Part shown: piece by piece, positions 1 through 5,702 of the stretch
How the letters are laid out: each line of letters begins with the position of its first letter
Position numbering within the stretch: the first letter of the stretch is position 1
Assembly: GCA_026394695.1 (NCBI GenBank)
Contig: JAPKXT010000126.1
Location: 1 to 10,248, forward strand
Direction of reading: 5' to 3'
Origin: Methanoregula sp.
Lineage (GTDB): Archaea; Halobacteriota; Methanomicrobia; Methanomicrobiales; Methanospirillaceae
DNA: 10,248 bases
Translations under genes and position numbers: made by a program
The notes under the pieces: model-generated
What the model was told of the DNA's origin: nothing
Seen by the model: the letters and a program-made list of their open reading frames with translations, nothing else
Database searches by the model: none

Positions 1-68
1 TTCTCCCGGTCCAGGAGTTCTGCATTTTTATGTGCGTTTTTGAGCCAGGGATCATCTTCAGGTTTCAT
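1..68 (-). CDS. 5' end of an unidentified gene, cut by the window edge
   Basis: A minus-strand reading frame opens with ATG at 68 and runs off the left edge. It gives about 22 residues beginning MKPEDDPWLKNAHKNAELL, a charged, hydrophilic, probably helical start. I do not recognise the family from so little. The frame is closed by a TAG just upstream (95-93), so ATG at 68 is the natural start, but there is no Shine-Dalgarno sequence: the seven bases before the ATG are all T. A TATA-like TTTTAAAG (134-127) would place transcription near 105. The codons read as sensible protein, but the fragment is too short to be sure it is a gene. Confidence 0.4.
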   Translation of the reverse strand, partial: MKPEDDPWLKNAHKNAELLDRE

Positions 69-93
69 AAAAAAATTCTCGACCGTTTCGGTC
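69..93 (-). terminator. hairpin plus T-tract, possible terminator of the YHS gene
   Basis: On the minus strand a perfect 5-bp stem with a 3-base loop (GACCG-AAA-CGGTC, 93-81) is followed by GAGAA and seven T residues (75-69). This resembles an intrinsic or T-rich archaeal terminator for transcription coming from the YHS gene. It is odd that the T-tract runs directly into the ATG of the next frame, so it could instead be an operator or leader element. Confidence 0.3.
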
Positions 94-192
94 TATGGAT
101 TATTGTATCTGTATCTGCCCACCTGGCTTTAAAACGATATCCGCTACCAGCATTCCCCGGACGGTATTTCCCGCAGGGATACAGGATAACCT

Positions 193-212
193 CCCATCAC
201 TCCGATGATGGG
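193..212. repeat. perfect inverted repeat downstream of the YHS gene
   Basis: The arms CCCATCA (193-199) and TGATGGG (206-212) form a perfect 7-bp stem with a 6-base loop, starting 21 bases past the stop codon of the minus-strand YHS gene. No T-tract follows on either strand, so a terminator role is uncertain. It may stabilise the 3' end of the transcript. Confidence 0.35.
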
Positions 213-233
213 TATATGCCCGGTCAATACCGT

Positions 234-440
234 TCAGGTCACGTGTTTCAGGTCGACGCTGACATCGGTAGAAATACGCGAATATCTCTTCGGGTTCTCT
301 TCAAACTTCTTTTTGCACCAGTTGCAGCAGAAGTAATACTTCTGGTCTTTGTACATACTGGTGAATTTCGCATCTTCTTCATCAACTATCATCAGACAGA
401 CGGGATCGGTAGACATCATTCCCCACTTATTACTACACAT
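234..440 (-). CDS. small YHS-domain metal-binding protein
   Basis: This encodes a 68-residue protein that is almost entirely one YHS domain. It shows the DPVCLM-x-VD opening motif, an aromatic YYFCCNWCKKKF core and a closing NP-x-RY. In this family the cysteines bind metal, and the domain occurs alone or fused to copper-exporting P-type ATPases and heavy-metal sensors, so a role in metal binding or trafficking is inferred. The start is uncertain. ATG at 440 has the best ribosome binding site (AGGTG, 6 bases upstream), and I use it. A GTG at 449 lies further up, and ATGs at 419 and 416 sit nearer the domain. A TATA-like T/A run at about 464-452 would put transcription near 433, which would favour the shorter forms. 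It is divergent from the flavodoxin gene. No ATPase partner is visible. Confidence 0.75.
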   Translation of the reverse strand: MCSNKWGMMSTDPVCLMIVDEEDAKFTSMYKDQKYYFCCNWCKKKFEENPKRYSRISTDVSVDLKHVT

Positions 441-568
441 TATTGGCACCTGTTTTTTTAAAAATTGTTCCTGCGTGTGAAAAGCAGGTCAGTACAAAAG
501 GGGATCTGTAGGTAAGGATACACATAGTAACTTGCCCAGTGAAAGACAATGAGACTGAAGGGCTGGTC

Positions 569-577
569 ATTTATAGG
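569..577 (+). promoter_or_regulatory. TATA-like promoter of the flavodoxin gene
   Basis: ATTTATAGG lies about 35 bases before the ATG at 609. Transcription about 25 bases past a TATA box would begin near 600, giving a leaderless or nearly leaderless mRNA. This fits the absence of a Shine-Dalgarno sequence before 609. It is assigned by motif only. Confidence 0.35.
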
Positions 578-608
578 AATCCTGCGCAAAATACCGAAAT
601 GATCATTC

Positions 609-1113
609 ATGTCAGAACGAATTCTTGTTGCGTATGCATCACGGAAAGGATCGACTGCCGGGATCGCTCAGGCAATCGGCAAGGAACTAATCGCAGAAGG
701 ATATGCGGTTGATGTCAGCGAAATGAAATCTGTCTCATCGCTTTCGGGATATAATGCAATTGTGATTGGAGCACCCGTATACACAGGAAAGGTAACAGGT
801 GATGTTGTGGCATTTGTCACAGCGAATAAAGACGGGCTTTCCCGGTTGCCGGTGGCTGGATTTGTCACGGGTATCGCTCCGGTGTATCCAAAGACCGGGC
901 AACGTGAAAGGGTTCATTGACCAGCTTGTCACGGCATTAGCTCCCTTACATCCGGTCGCGGCGACGATGTTTGCCGGCACCCTTGATGCAGGTAAGATGA
1001 ACCCGGTAGAGCGAGGCCTTACATCGCTTCTGAAAGTCCCAACCGGTGATTTCCGTGATTGGAATGCGATCCGGGCATGGACACGGGAGCTGCCGGCAGC
1101 ACTGAAGGTGTAA
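609..1113 (+). pseudogene. flavodoxin-domain protein disrupted by a single-base frameshift
   Basis: The first frame (609-899) gives a flavodoxin start: ILVAYASRKGSTAGIAQAIG with a beta strand and an S-x-x-G-S-T type FMN phosphate loop at residues 5-20, then YNAIVIGAPVYTGKV, the second strand and flavin loop. It then reads into an unrelated tail and stops at 920. The same fold continues in the next frame from 901 (NVKGFIDQLVTALAPLHPVA) to a TAA at 1111-1113. Removing one base, the C at 900 in GGGCAAC, restores about 167 codons, the usual length for a single-domain flavodoxin or HemG-like protoporphyrinogen dehydrogenase. The C-terminal part, with TMFAGTLDAGKM and DFRDWNAIRAW, looks intact. An intact protein would bind FMN and act in electron transfer or haem-related oxidation. 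A young pseudogene, a sequencing or assembly error and programmed frameshifting are all possible. I see no slippery run, which argues against the last. Confidence 0.8.
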
Positions 1114-1398
1114 TATGCTCGTTTTCCCATCATCCAGTTCCGCAAACTGCTCCGGAACGATTTCGATCCGGCAAATGCAATCCTTCTCTCCGTAAAAGTA
1201 CTCGCAATACGTGGTGAGATGCCTGTTGCCTTGATAACCGGGTTTTGCAATTTTGATGGGCGGATTGGTGGTAAAAGCGTCCACATGGAAGGATGGATAA
1301 CGGCAGTTCTCTTGAATCGGGGTGGCAAATGGCTCTTTGACCTGGTCCATTCTCACTGCCGGATCCGACCGGATTGCCAAGCGGGCAATACCTGGTAA
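1114..1398 (+). pseudogene. coding-like remnant of an NTF2/SnoaL-like protein lacking its start
   Basis: Directly after the flavodoxin TAA the same frame stays open for 94 codons to a TAA at 1396-1398, with no start codon until a late ATG near 1219. The translation has the shape of the C-terminal half of an NTF2/SnoaL-like fold. It has a strand with 'SVKVLAIRGEMPVALITG', then 'GRIGGKSVHMEGWITAVLL' and 'GGKWLFDLVHSH', matching the family pattern of a varied strand, G, T-x-V, then an x-G-x-W strand. Such domains bind small hydrophobic ligands or act as isomerases or hydrolases. The usual first 50 to 60 residues, which hold the helices of the cone, are absent. I infer a truncated gene whose 5' part was lost at the junction with the flavodoxin gene. 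A minus-strand frame overlaps this region but looks less convincing. Confidence 0.45.
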
Positions 1399-1404
1399 TG
1401 GGAA

Positions 1405-1431
1405 AAACCGGCCTTTTGATGTTTCCGGTTT
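1405..1431. repeat. inverted repeat overlapping the alkD promoter
   Basis: The arms AAACCGG (1405-1411) and CCGGTTT (1425-1431) are perfect 7-bp inverted copies with a 13-base spacer. The right arm runs into the TATA-like tract, so it could be a regulator binding site. It could also be the 3' hairpin of the decayed gene upstream. Confidence 0.35.
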
Positions 1432-1438
1432 AAAAAAA
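1429..1438 (+). promoter_or_regulatory. TATA-like promoter of the AlkD-type gene
   Basis: TTTAAAAAAA lies about 40 bases before the ATG at 1477. It predicts transcription near 1460 and a short leader. It is assigned by motif and spacing only. Confidence 0.35.
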
Positions 1439-1476
1439 TCCGCATTACTTATCCCATATCCACCCCCATCCTCTCC

Positions 1477-2187
1477 ATGGATCCGGTCATAGCAAACCTC
1501 AGAAAAGATCTCGTGAACAGCGCAGATCCAGCCACCCGGAAAACATTCCAGCGGTTCTTTAAAGAGACAGTAAAGTATTACGGTGTCAAAGTGCCGATGG
1601 TAACAAAGATCGCCCGAAAATACTGGAAGGAGATCAAGGCAAGGGACAAGGAGGAGATTTTTTTACTCTGCGAGGAGCTGTACAAATCGGGCTATTGCGA
1701 GGAGGCCTTTGTCGTTTCCAGCTGGGCTCATCTTCTCTCCGATCGTTACGAGAGAGAGGATTTCCTAGTATTCCGACATTGGATTGATTCATACATCTCC
1801 AACTGGGCTGCATGTGACAGCTTCTGCAACCATACCATGGGTGACTTCATCCAAAAATTCCCGGAATATATCGGTGAACTGAAATGCTGGACGCAGTCAG
1901 ATAACCGCTGGATGCGGCGGGCAGCAGCTGTATCGCTGATTGTCCCGGCAAAACACGGGAAATATCTTGATGACGTGCTGGAAATCTCTGACCGTATGCT
2001 TCCCGATAATGATGACCTGGTCCGGAAAGGGTACGGGTGGCTCCTCAAAGAAGCAAGCCGGAAGCACCAGAAAGCAGTGTTCGATTACGTGATGAGAAAT
2101 AAGAAGGCAATGCCACGGACAGCGTTGCGATACGCTATTGAGCTGATGCCAAAGGAGATGAAAGCAGAAGCAATGAATCGGGACTGA
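1477..2187 (+). CDS. alkD: DNA alkylation repair glycosylase, AlkD family
   Basis: This 236-residue protein is built of HEAT-like helical repeats and belongs to the AlkC/AlkD superfamily. AlkD removes bulky or cationic N3- and N7-alkylated purines from DNA without flipping the base. The family's functional residues are in place: W110 and D114 in NWAACDSFC, the arginine pair R147/R148 in NRWMRRAAAV, and W188 in RKGYGWLLKEA. These align almost one to one with W109, D113, R148 and W187 of Bacillus cereus AlkD. The length matches the family (about 230 residues). Start ATG 1477 is preceded by a pyrimidine-rich CATCCTCTCC rather than a Shine-Dalgarno sequence, so the mRNA may be leaderless or weakly initiated. 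It stands alone, convergent with pdxT across a 340-base gap. The exact substrate cannot be read from sequence, and an AlkC-like relative is the alternative. Confidence 0.88.
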   Translation: MDPVIANLRKDLVNSADPATRKTFQRFFKETVKYYGVKVPMVTKIARKYWKEIKARDKEEIFLLCEELYKSGYCEEAFVVSSWAHLLSDRYEREDFLVFRHWIDSYISNWAACDSFCNHTMGDFIQKFPEYIGELKCWTQSDNRWMRRAAAVSLIVPAKHGKYLDDVLEISDRMLPDNDDLVRKGYGWLLKEASRKHQKAVFDYVMRNKKAMPRTALRYAIELMPKEMKAEAMNRD

Positions 2188-2206
2188 TAGTTATGGGCGA
2201 GGCAGG

Positions 2207-2345
2207 TTATTGGATTATTTCCAAATTCCTGTATCTGACAATAATATCGATAAAAGCGAGAGGGACCACGGCACCTATCAGACCATATCCGATGAAACTG
2301 TTTTAACCATACAGGATTCCTGTCATGTTGTTGGGAAATGTAGGA
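2207..2345 (-). pseudogene. possible C-terminal remnant of a membrane protein
   Basis: On the minus strand, one frame reads NNMTGILYG, an in-frame TAA (2305-2303), then NSFIGYGLIGAVVPLAFIDI and a basic tail ending at a TAA (2209-2207). The second part has the character of a transmembrane helix followed by a cytoplasmic end. If the internal TAA were a leucine codon, the segment would read smoothly. There is no start codon or ribosome binding site that would make an independent gene. Together with the piece at 2412-2510 it suggests one decayed membrane-protein gene between alkD and pdxT. This is judged by eye and weak. Confidence 0.25.
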
Positions 2346-2411
2346 AATACCTATAACAAGGAGCGGGACCTCCCGTGCTTCCCTGCGAAGACCAGTAGAT
2401 TACCAATTTTA

Positions 2412-2510
2412 CCAGAACAACAAAGCAACCAGAAATGATCTTCTGAGATGTTTGTCTAATGTTTTTGCCTCTGAAAGAATATCTGCAGGAGTTGAGAGAA
2501 ATTTGTTGAT
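2412..2510 (-). pseudogene. possible N-terminal remnant of a membrane protein
   Basis: One minus-strand frame gives INKFLSTPADILSEAKTLDK followed by HLRRSFLVALLFW and a stop. That is an amphipathic stretch leading into a hydrophobic segment, reminiscent of the beginning of Yip1-type membrane proteins of methanogens. There is no start codon, and the following bases carry stops in this frame. It lies in the same orientation as, and about 70 bases before, the remnant at 2207-2345. I regard both as possible debris of one gene. The remaining bases of the 2188-2527 gap show a short GGGA/TCCC palindrome near 2375 and nothing else I can name. Confidence 0.22.
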
Positions 2511-2527
2511 AGATAATTGGATCTCAC

Positions 2528-3124
2528 TTACTGCCGGCTTCTGAGAGTTTTCAGAAATCGCTCGTGCAGCCTGGTATCCCCACATAGTTCCGGGTGGAAT
2601 GAAAATACCATATGCTTTCCGGACTCGGCCGCAACGATTCCCTGGTTCATTTGGGAAAGCACCTTCACACTGGCACCAACGCTGGTCGCAACCGGAGCCC
2701 GGATGAAAATCGCATGGAAAGGGCCCCCATCAAGTCCTTTGATTAAGAGGTCTGCTTCAAACGACTCCCTCTGTCGCCCGAACGCATTCCGATCTACCGT
2801 CATATCGATAAGACCCAGTGTATGGACACGAGTGTCATCAACATGGGTTGCCATCAGCACCATACCGGCACAGGTTGCAAAAATGCCTCCGGAAAAAATG
2901 CGTATCGGCTCATAAAGATGGTTTTTCTCAATGAGCCGGGAGATGGTCGTTGATTCCCCGCCGGGAATTGCAAGGGCATTGCATCCCACCAGATCTGCAG
3001 GGTGTCGTACTTCAAAAACTTTGGATGATGCATCCTCCCCCATCCGGCTTAGTGCCAACCGGAACGCATCAATGTGTTCGCTCACATTTCCCTGGAGCGC
3101 TAGTACTCCGACCTTAACGTCCAC
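2528..3124 (-). CDS. pdxT: PLP synthase glutaminase subunit PdxT
   Basis: PdxT is the class I glutamine amidotransferase that releases ammonia from glutamine and channels it to PdxS, together making pyridoxal 5'-phosphate. The 198-residue protein has the expected features: LALQGNVSEHI at the N-terminus, the IPGGEST loop (53-59), the nucleophile C85 in ATCAGM, the NAFGRQRESFE motif (113-123), the FIRAP strand, and the catalytic H177 and E179 in FHPEL. The start is GTG 3124. The frame extends 20 codons further up, but that part is pdxS in another frame. GAGGTG (3140-3135) lies 10 bases before the GTG. The gene overlaps the end of pdxS by 11 bases, so translation is probably coupled. It is the last gene of the purA operon. 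The complex is cytosolic. Confidence 0.95.
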   Translation of the reverse strand: MDVKVGVLALQGNVSEHIDAFRLALSRMGEDASSKVFEVRHPADLVGCNALAIPGGESTTISRLIEKNHLYEPIRIFSGGIFATCAGMVLMATHVDDTRVHTLGLIDMTVDRNAFGRQRESFEADLLIKGLDGGPFHAIFIRAPVATSVGASVKVLSQMNQGIVAAESGKHMVFSFHPELCGDTRLHERFLKTLRSRQ

Positions 3125-4010
3125 GGGTCTGTAGCACCTCATCATCCCTGAGCGTGTGTACATCAAGTCCCGGCATCGCATCACCGAGACCGCGGCTTAC
3201 CCGTGCGATAACCTCAGGTTCGTTGAAATGGTTGACCGCCTCGACGATTGCCTTCGCCATGCGCTCGGGACTTGAGGATTTGAAAATGCCGGATCCGACA
3301 AAAACACCGTCAGCTCCCAGTTGCATCATCATCGCTGCATCCGAGGGGGTTGCAATTCCGCCCGCGGAGAAGTTCACGACCGGCAACCGTCCTCGCTCAG
3401 CACATTCGATAACCAGATCTGCCGGGGCTTCGATATCCCGTGCGAAATCGATCATCTCCTGCTTGTCCATTCCCCTGAGCATACGGATGTCTCCCATTAT
3501 GTTTCGCATGTGCCGTACAGCTTCGACAACGTTACCGGTACCTGCCTCACCCTTGGTCCGGATCATTGCAGCTCCTTCGTTGATCCGGCGTAGTGCCTCG
3601 CCAAGATCACGGGCCCCACAGACGAAGGGTACCTTGAATAGTTTCTTATCGATATGGTATTGCTCGTCCGCCGGCGTCAGAACTTCGCTCTCATCGATCA
3701 TGTCGACACCTAGTATTTCGAGCACTTGTGCCTCTACGAAATGACCGATTCGCACCTTGCCCATCACCGGGATAGAAACCGCATCAATAATCTCAATAAC
3801 CTTCTCCGGGTCTGCCATGCGGGCTACCCCGCCCATCTTCCGGATATCAGAGGGCACCCGTTCCAACGACATGACTGCGACGGCTCCGGCATCCTCAGCA
3901 ATCGTTGCCTGGTCGGCAGTCACAACATCCATGATTACACCTCCTTTCTGCATGGATGCAAAGCCGCGCTTGAGAAGCTCAGTGCCAAATCTCAGTTCTT
4001 CAAGTTTCAT
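3114..4010 (-). CDS. pdxS: PLP synthase lyase subunit PdxS
   Basis: PdxS condenses ribose 5-phosphate, glyceraldehyde 3-phosphate and ammonia into pyridoxal 5'-phosphate in the deoxyxylulose-independent pathway. This 298-residue (beta/alpha)8 protein carries the two lysines that hold the intermediates: K85 in VMGKVRIGH and K153 in RTKGEAGTGN. D28 sits in VIMDVV and the phosphate-binding NFSAGGIATPSDAAMM lies near 214-229. These equal D24, K81 and K149 of the Bacillus subtilis enzyme shifted by four. The length is normal. ATG at 4010 overlaps the cbiB stop in an ATGA arrangement. There is no strong Shine-Dalgarno sequence, so it probably depends on termination-coupled re-initiation. PdxS forms a dodecamer decorated by PdxT, encoded immediately downstream. 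Confidence 0.97.
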   Translation of the reverse strand: MKLEELRFGTELLKRGFASMQKGGVIMDVVTADQATIAEDAGAVAVMSLERVPSDIRKMGGVARMADPEKVIEIIDAVSIPVMGKVRIGHFVEAQVLEILGVDMIDESEVLTPADEQYHIDKKLFKVPFVCGARDLGEALRRINEGAAMIRTKGEAGTGNVVEAVRHMRNIMGDIRMLRGMDKQEMIDFARDIEAPADLVIECAERGRLPVVNFSAGGIATPSDAAMMMQLGADGVFVGSGIFKSSSPERMAKAIVEAVNHFNEPEVIARVSRGLGDAMPGLDVHTLRDDEVLQTRGR

Positions 4011-4948
4011 ATGCCGGTACTATTGATCCACGATCCCAATAAAAACAGAGTACCAACGGCAAGAACTGTGAAGGAGAGGGTTACGACACGGCATGCACGG
4101 ACGATATCAGCCCCCGCTTCATCGAATGTTTTATCCCCATTACCAATCGTATAGACTCCCGGCTTTTCGAACTGTATTCCGGTTCCCCCAGCCATTACTG
4201 CCATCACAATGCCACCATTAAAGCCAGGACGCTTATAGCCGTCACGATGCATAACACACACTGCATCAGATAATTTCCCCATGAAGGCAAAATACAAGAG
4301 CAGAAGCAGTACCGTGATCCGGGCAGGAACGAAATTCAGTATGTCATCCATGCGTGCCGAGCACCAGCCTAATCTTATCCGTTCATCCCGATATCCGAGC
4401 ATCGCATCCATCGTATTTGCTGCACGGAAGATAGCTGCACCGGCAAGGCCGAACAAGGAAAAATAAAAAAGCGGGGAGATGATGCTGTCGGTAAGATTTT
4501 CAGTCATCGATTCATATCCGGCGGAAAGGATATGCGCCCGTTCAAGATTTGCAGTATCCCGCGATACCAGCATTTTGACCTCTGCCCGTCCGTTCTGTAC
4601 CCCCTCCTTCAATGCAGCCACAACTGCAAAGGTATGTTCTTCGAGCGAACGCCATGCAAAACAGCATTTGAGCAGAAATGGTGCAATGACCAGGTACAGG
4701 TACCATGGGGTAACCGCTGCAAAATAATAAAACGGCAGAGCGAACAGGACGGTTGTGACCAGCCAGAAGACCACACCAGCTAAACGCTGAAACCTTGGGG
4801 GATAATTTTCCGGTCTGCCCCACCACCCGATGAACCTGCCAAGGAGAGCGACAGGATGCCAGTGAGAATGCGGGTCACCGATCAGACGATCAACAAGAAG
4901 GGCAGCAATGAATACAATTACTACAGCCCCTACTGCTGTCGGTACCAT
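4007..4948 (-). CDS. cbiB: adenosylcobinamide-phosphate synthase CbiB/CobD
   Basis: This integral membrane enzyme of cobamide synthesis joins adenosylcobyric acid to an aminopropanol phosphate (or ethanolamine) arm before the nucleotide loop is attached. The 313-residue protein shows the family signatures in order. They are LLVDRLIGDPHSHWHPV at 17-33, LVSRDT at 127-132, YESMTENLTDSIISPLFY at 145-162, a glycine-rich FGLAGAAIFRAANTMDAMLGY at 166-186, ARMDDILNFVPAR at 198-210, and NGG...AGG...EKPG...IG at 244-269. Hydrophobic segments lie near 5-22, 57-77, 80-95, 211-223 and 289-307. ATG 4948 is supported by AGGTG 10 bases upstream and overlaps the preceding gene by 19 bases. Methanogens need cobamides for methyltransferases such as Mtr, which explains the enzyme. 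No other cobamide gene is present in the window. Confidence 0.94.
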   Translation of the reverse strand: MVPTAVGAVVIVFIAALLVDRLIGDPHSHWHPVALLGRFIGWWGRPENYPPRFQRLAGVVFWLVTTVLFALPFYYFAAVTPWYLYLVIAPFLLKCCFAWRSLEEHTFAVVAALKEGVQNGRAEVKMLVSRDTANLERAHILSAGYESMTENLTDSIISPLFYFSLFGLAGAAIFRAANTMDAMLGYRDERIRLGWCSARMDDILNFVPARITVLLLLLYFAFMGKLSDAVCVMHRDGYKRPGFNGGIVMAVMAGGTGIQFEKPGVYTIGNGDKTFDEAGADIVRACRVVTLSFTVLAVGTLFLLGSWINSTGI

Positions 4949-5502
4949 GTGTAGAGAACACCTACGATAAGAATAATAAACGAGGCGGTGTTGAGAAATT
5001 CAATTTTTGTATAGAGCGATGCACTATAGAGGATTAAGGCAATTCCCATAATAATCATCAGGAGGTGCGGGCGACCATGGGCAACCGGCTGGAGGGGGAA
5101 TTCTTCGTTTACTGCCTTTTTTTGGAGGGATACTTTTTGAATGACATCAACGCGTACTGAGGTTTTTATTCCTCCGTATCCAGCAGTAATCTCAAGTTCA
5201 AAAAAACCTTCATGACAATCTTTTCGCAGAGGGATAAATAACACGGATTCATCAACGACATACATATTTTCGTGGAAAAAATCAGTATACATCCCTGAAT
5301 TTTGAGAGGAGATCGTAATGTGAGTCGGGGCACCACGGTTTTTAAAAATTATCCTCAGGGTACCGCCAAGCTCCGCCCAGATATTTTCCTTTGGACCCTC
5401 AATATGATTAATTCCCAAACGGTTCAGATAAAATTCAAAAGACGTTTCATGGGAGACCTGCCCCGCAACAGTCAGCACGGTGAATGGCAAGGGAAAATTC
5501 AT
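4930..5502 (-). CDS. uncharacterised membrane-anchored protein with a beta-rich N-terminal domain
   Basis: This is a 190-residue protein of unknown function. Residues 22-125 look like a beta sandwich: FEFYLNRLGIN, GGTLRIIFKNRGAPTHITIS, FFHENMYVVDE, FIPLRKDCHEGFFELEITAGYG. A polar linker and two hydrophobic helices (about 147-163 and 170-185) follow, with a basic C-terminal end. From memory it resembles an archaeal family now listed as DUF7524, but I could not check this. The conserved-looking GAPTHITIS and FFHEN stretches suggest a defined fold, possibly facing outside or binding a ligand. ATG 5502 is preferred because AGGAG lies 5 bases before it. An ATG at 5517 overlaps the Trm112 stop as TAATG and would add five residues. 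The 19-base overlap with cbiB and the co-transcription hint at a link with the membrane step of cobamide assembly, but this is only context. Confidence 0.85.
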   Translation of the reverse strand: MNFPLPFTVLTVAGQVSHETSFEFYLNRLGINHIEGPKENIWAELGGTLRIIFKNRGAPTHITISSQNSGMYTDFFHENMYVVDESVLFIPLRKDCHEGFFELEITAGYGGIKTSVRVDVIQKVSLQKKAVNEEFPLQPVAHGRPHLLMIIMGIALILYSASLYTKIEFLNTASFIILIVGVLYTWYRQQ

Positions 5503-5516
5503 TCCTGCTCCTTTCA

Positions 5517-5702
5517 TTATTTTGTCTGCGAGACCTGGGGGAGAAGGTTAGGAATGCCCTCATGGATAGGATAATTTACTCCACATACAGCGCAGAGTAA
5601 TCCCCCCTCAAGAATTTCCTTTTCATCCTCATTCTTAACCTCGAGTACAAGATCTCCTTTGCACACCGGGCAGCACAGTATATCCATGAGTGAACGTCTC
5701 AT
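5517..5702 (-). CDS. Trm112-like zinc-ribbon protein
   Basis: This 61-residue protein of the Trm112/UPF0434 family opens with MRRSLMDILCCPVCKGDL and closes with CAVCGVNYPIHEGIPNLLP. The likely zinc ligands are C11, C14, C37 and C40, and the YPI-x-x-GIP-x-LLP end is the family signature. Trm112 binds and stabilises several class I methyltransferases that modify tRNA, rRNA or release factors, so this is an activator subunit rather than an enzyme. No methyltransferase partner lies next to it, as expected for a hub protein. The start ATG overlaps the purA stop as ATGA (4 bases), which supports the long N-terminus over the internal ATG at codon 6. Translation is probably coupled to purA. It acts in the cytosol. 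Confidence 0.87.
   Translation of the reverse strand: MRRSLMDILCCPVCKGDLVLEVKNEDEKEILEGGLLCAVCGVNYPIHEGIPNLLPQVSQTK

Noticed and set aside
30..461. Plus-strand open frame of 143 codons
   Set aside because: It lies opposite the YHS gene and the edge gene, has no recognisable domain and no ribosome binding site. The opposite strand carries a clear YHS motif.
890..910. Programmed ribosomal frameshifting in the flavodoxin gene
   Set aside because: There is no slippery heptamer, no clear downstream structure and no internal ribosome binding site, so mutation or sequence error is simpler.
735..1328. Minus-strand open frame of 197 codons
   Set aside because: It is rich in R, S and P without domain features and is antisense to the flavodoxin gene and the NTF2-like remnant; typical of a shadow frame.
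946..1380. Minus-strand open frame of 144 codons beginning TTG, rich in cysteine in its first half
   Set aside because: Its second half is antisense to well-recognised flavodoxin sequence and it has no start signal. The plus-strand frame over 1114-1398 has the better family-like pattern. The first half stays a weak alternative.
3125..3184. Upstream extension of PdxT to position 3184
   Set aside because: The extra residues lie within the pdxS coding end in another frame. GTG 3124 gives the normal PdxT N-terminus and has a GAGGTG site.
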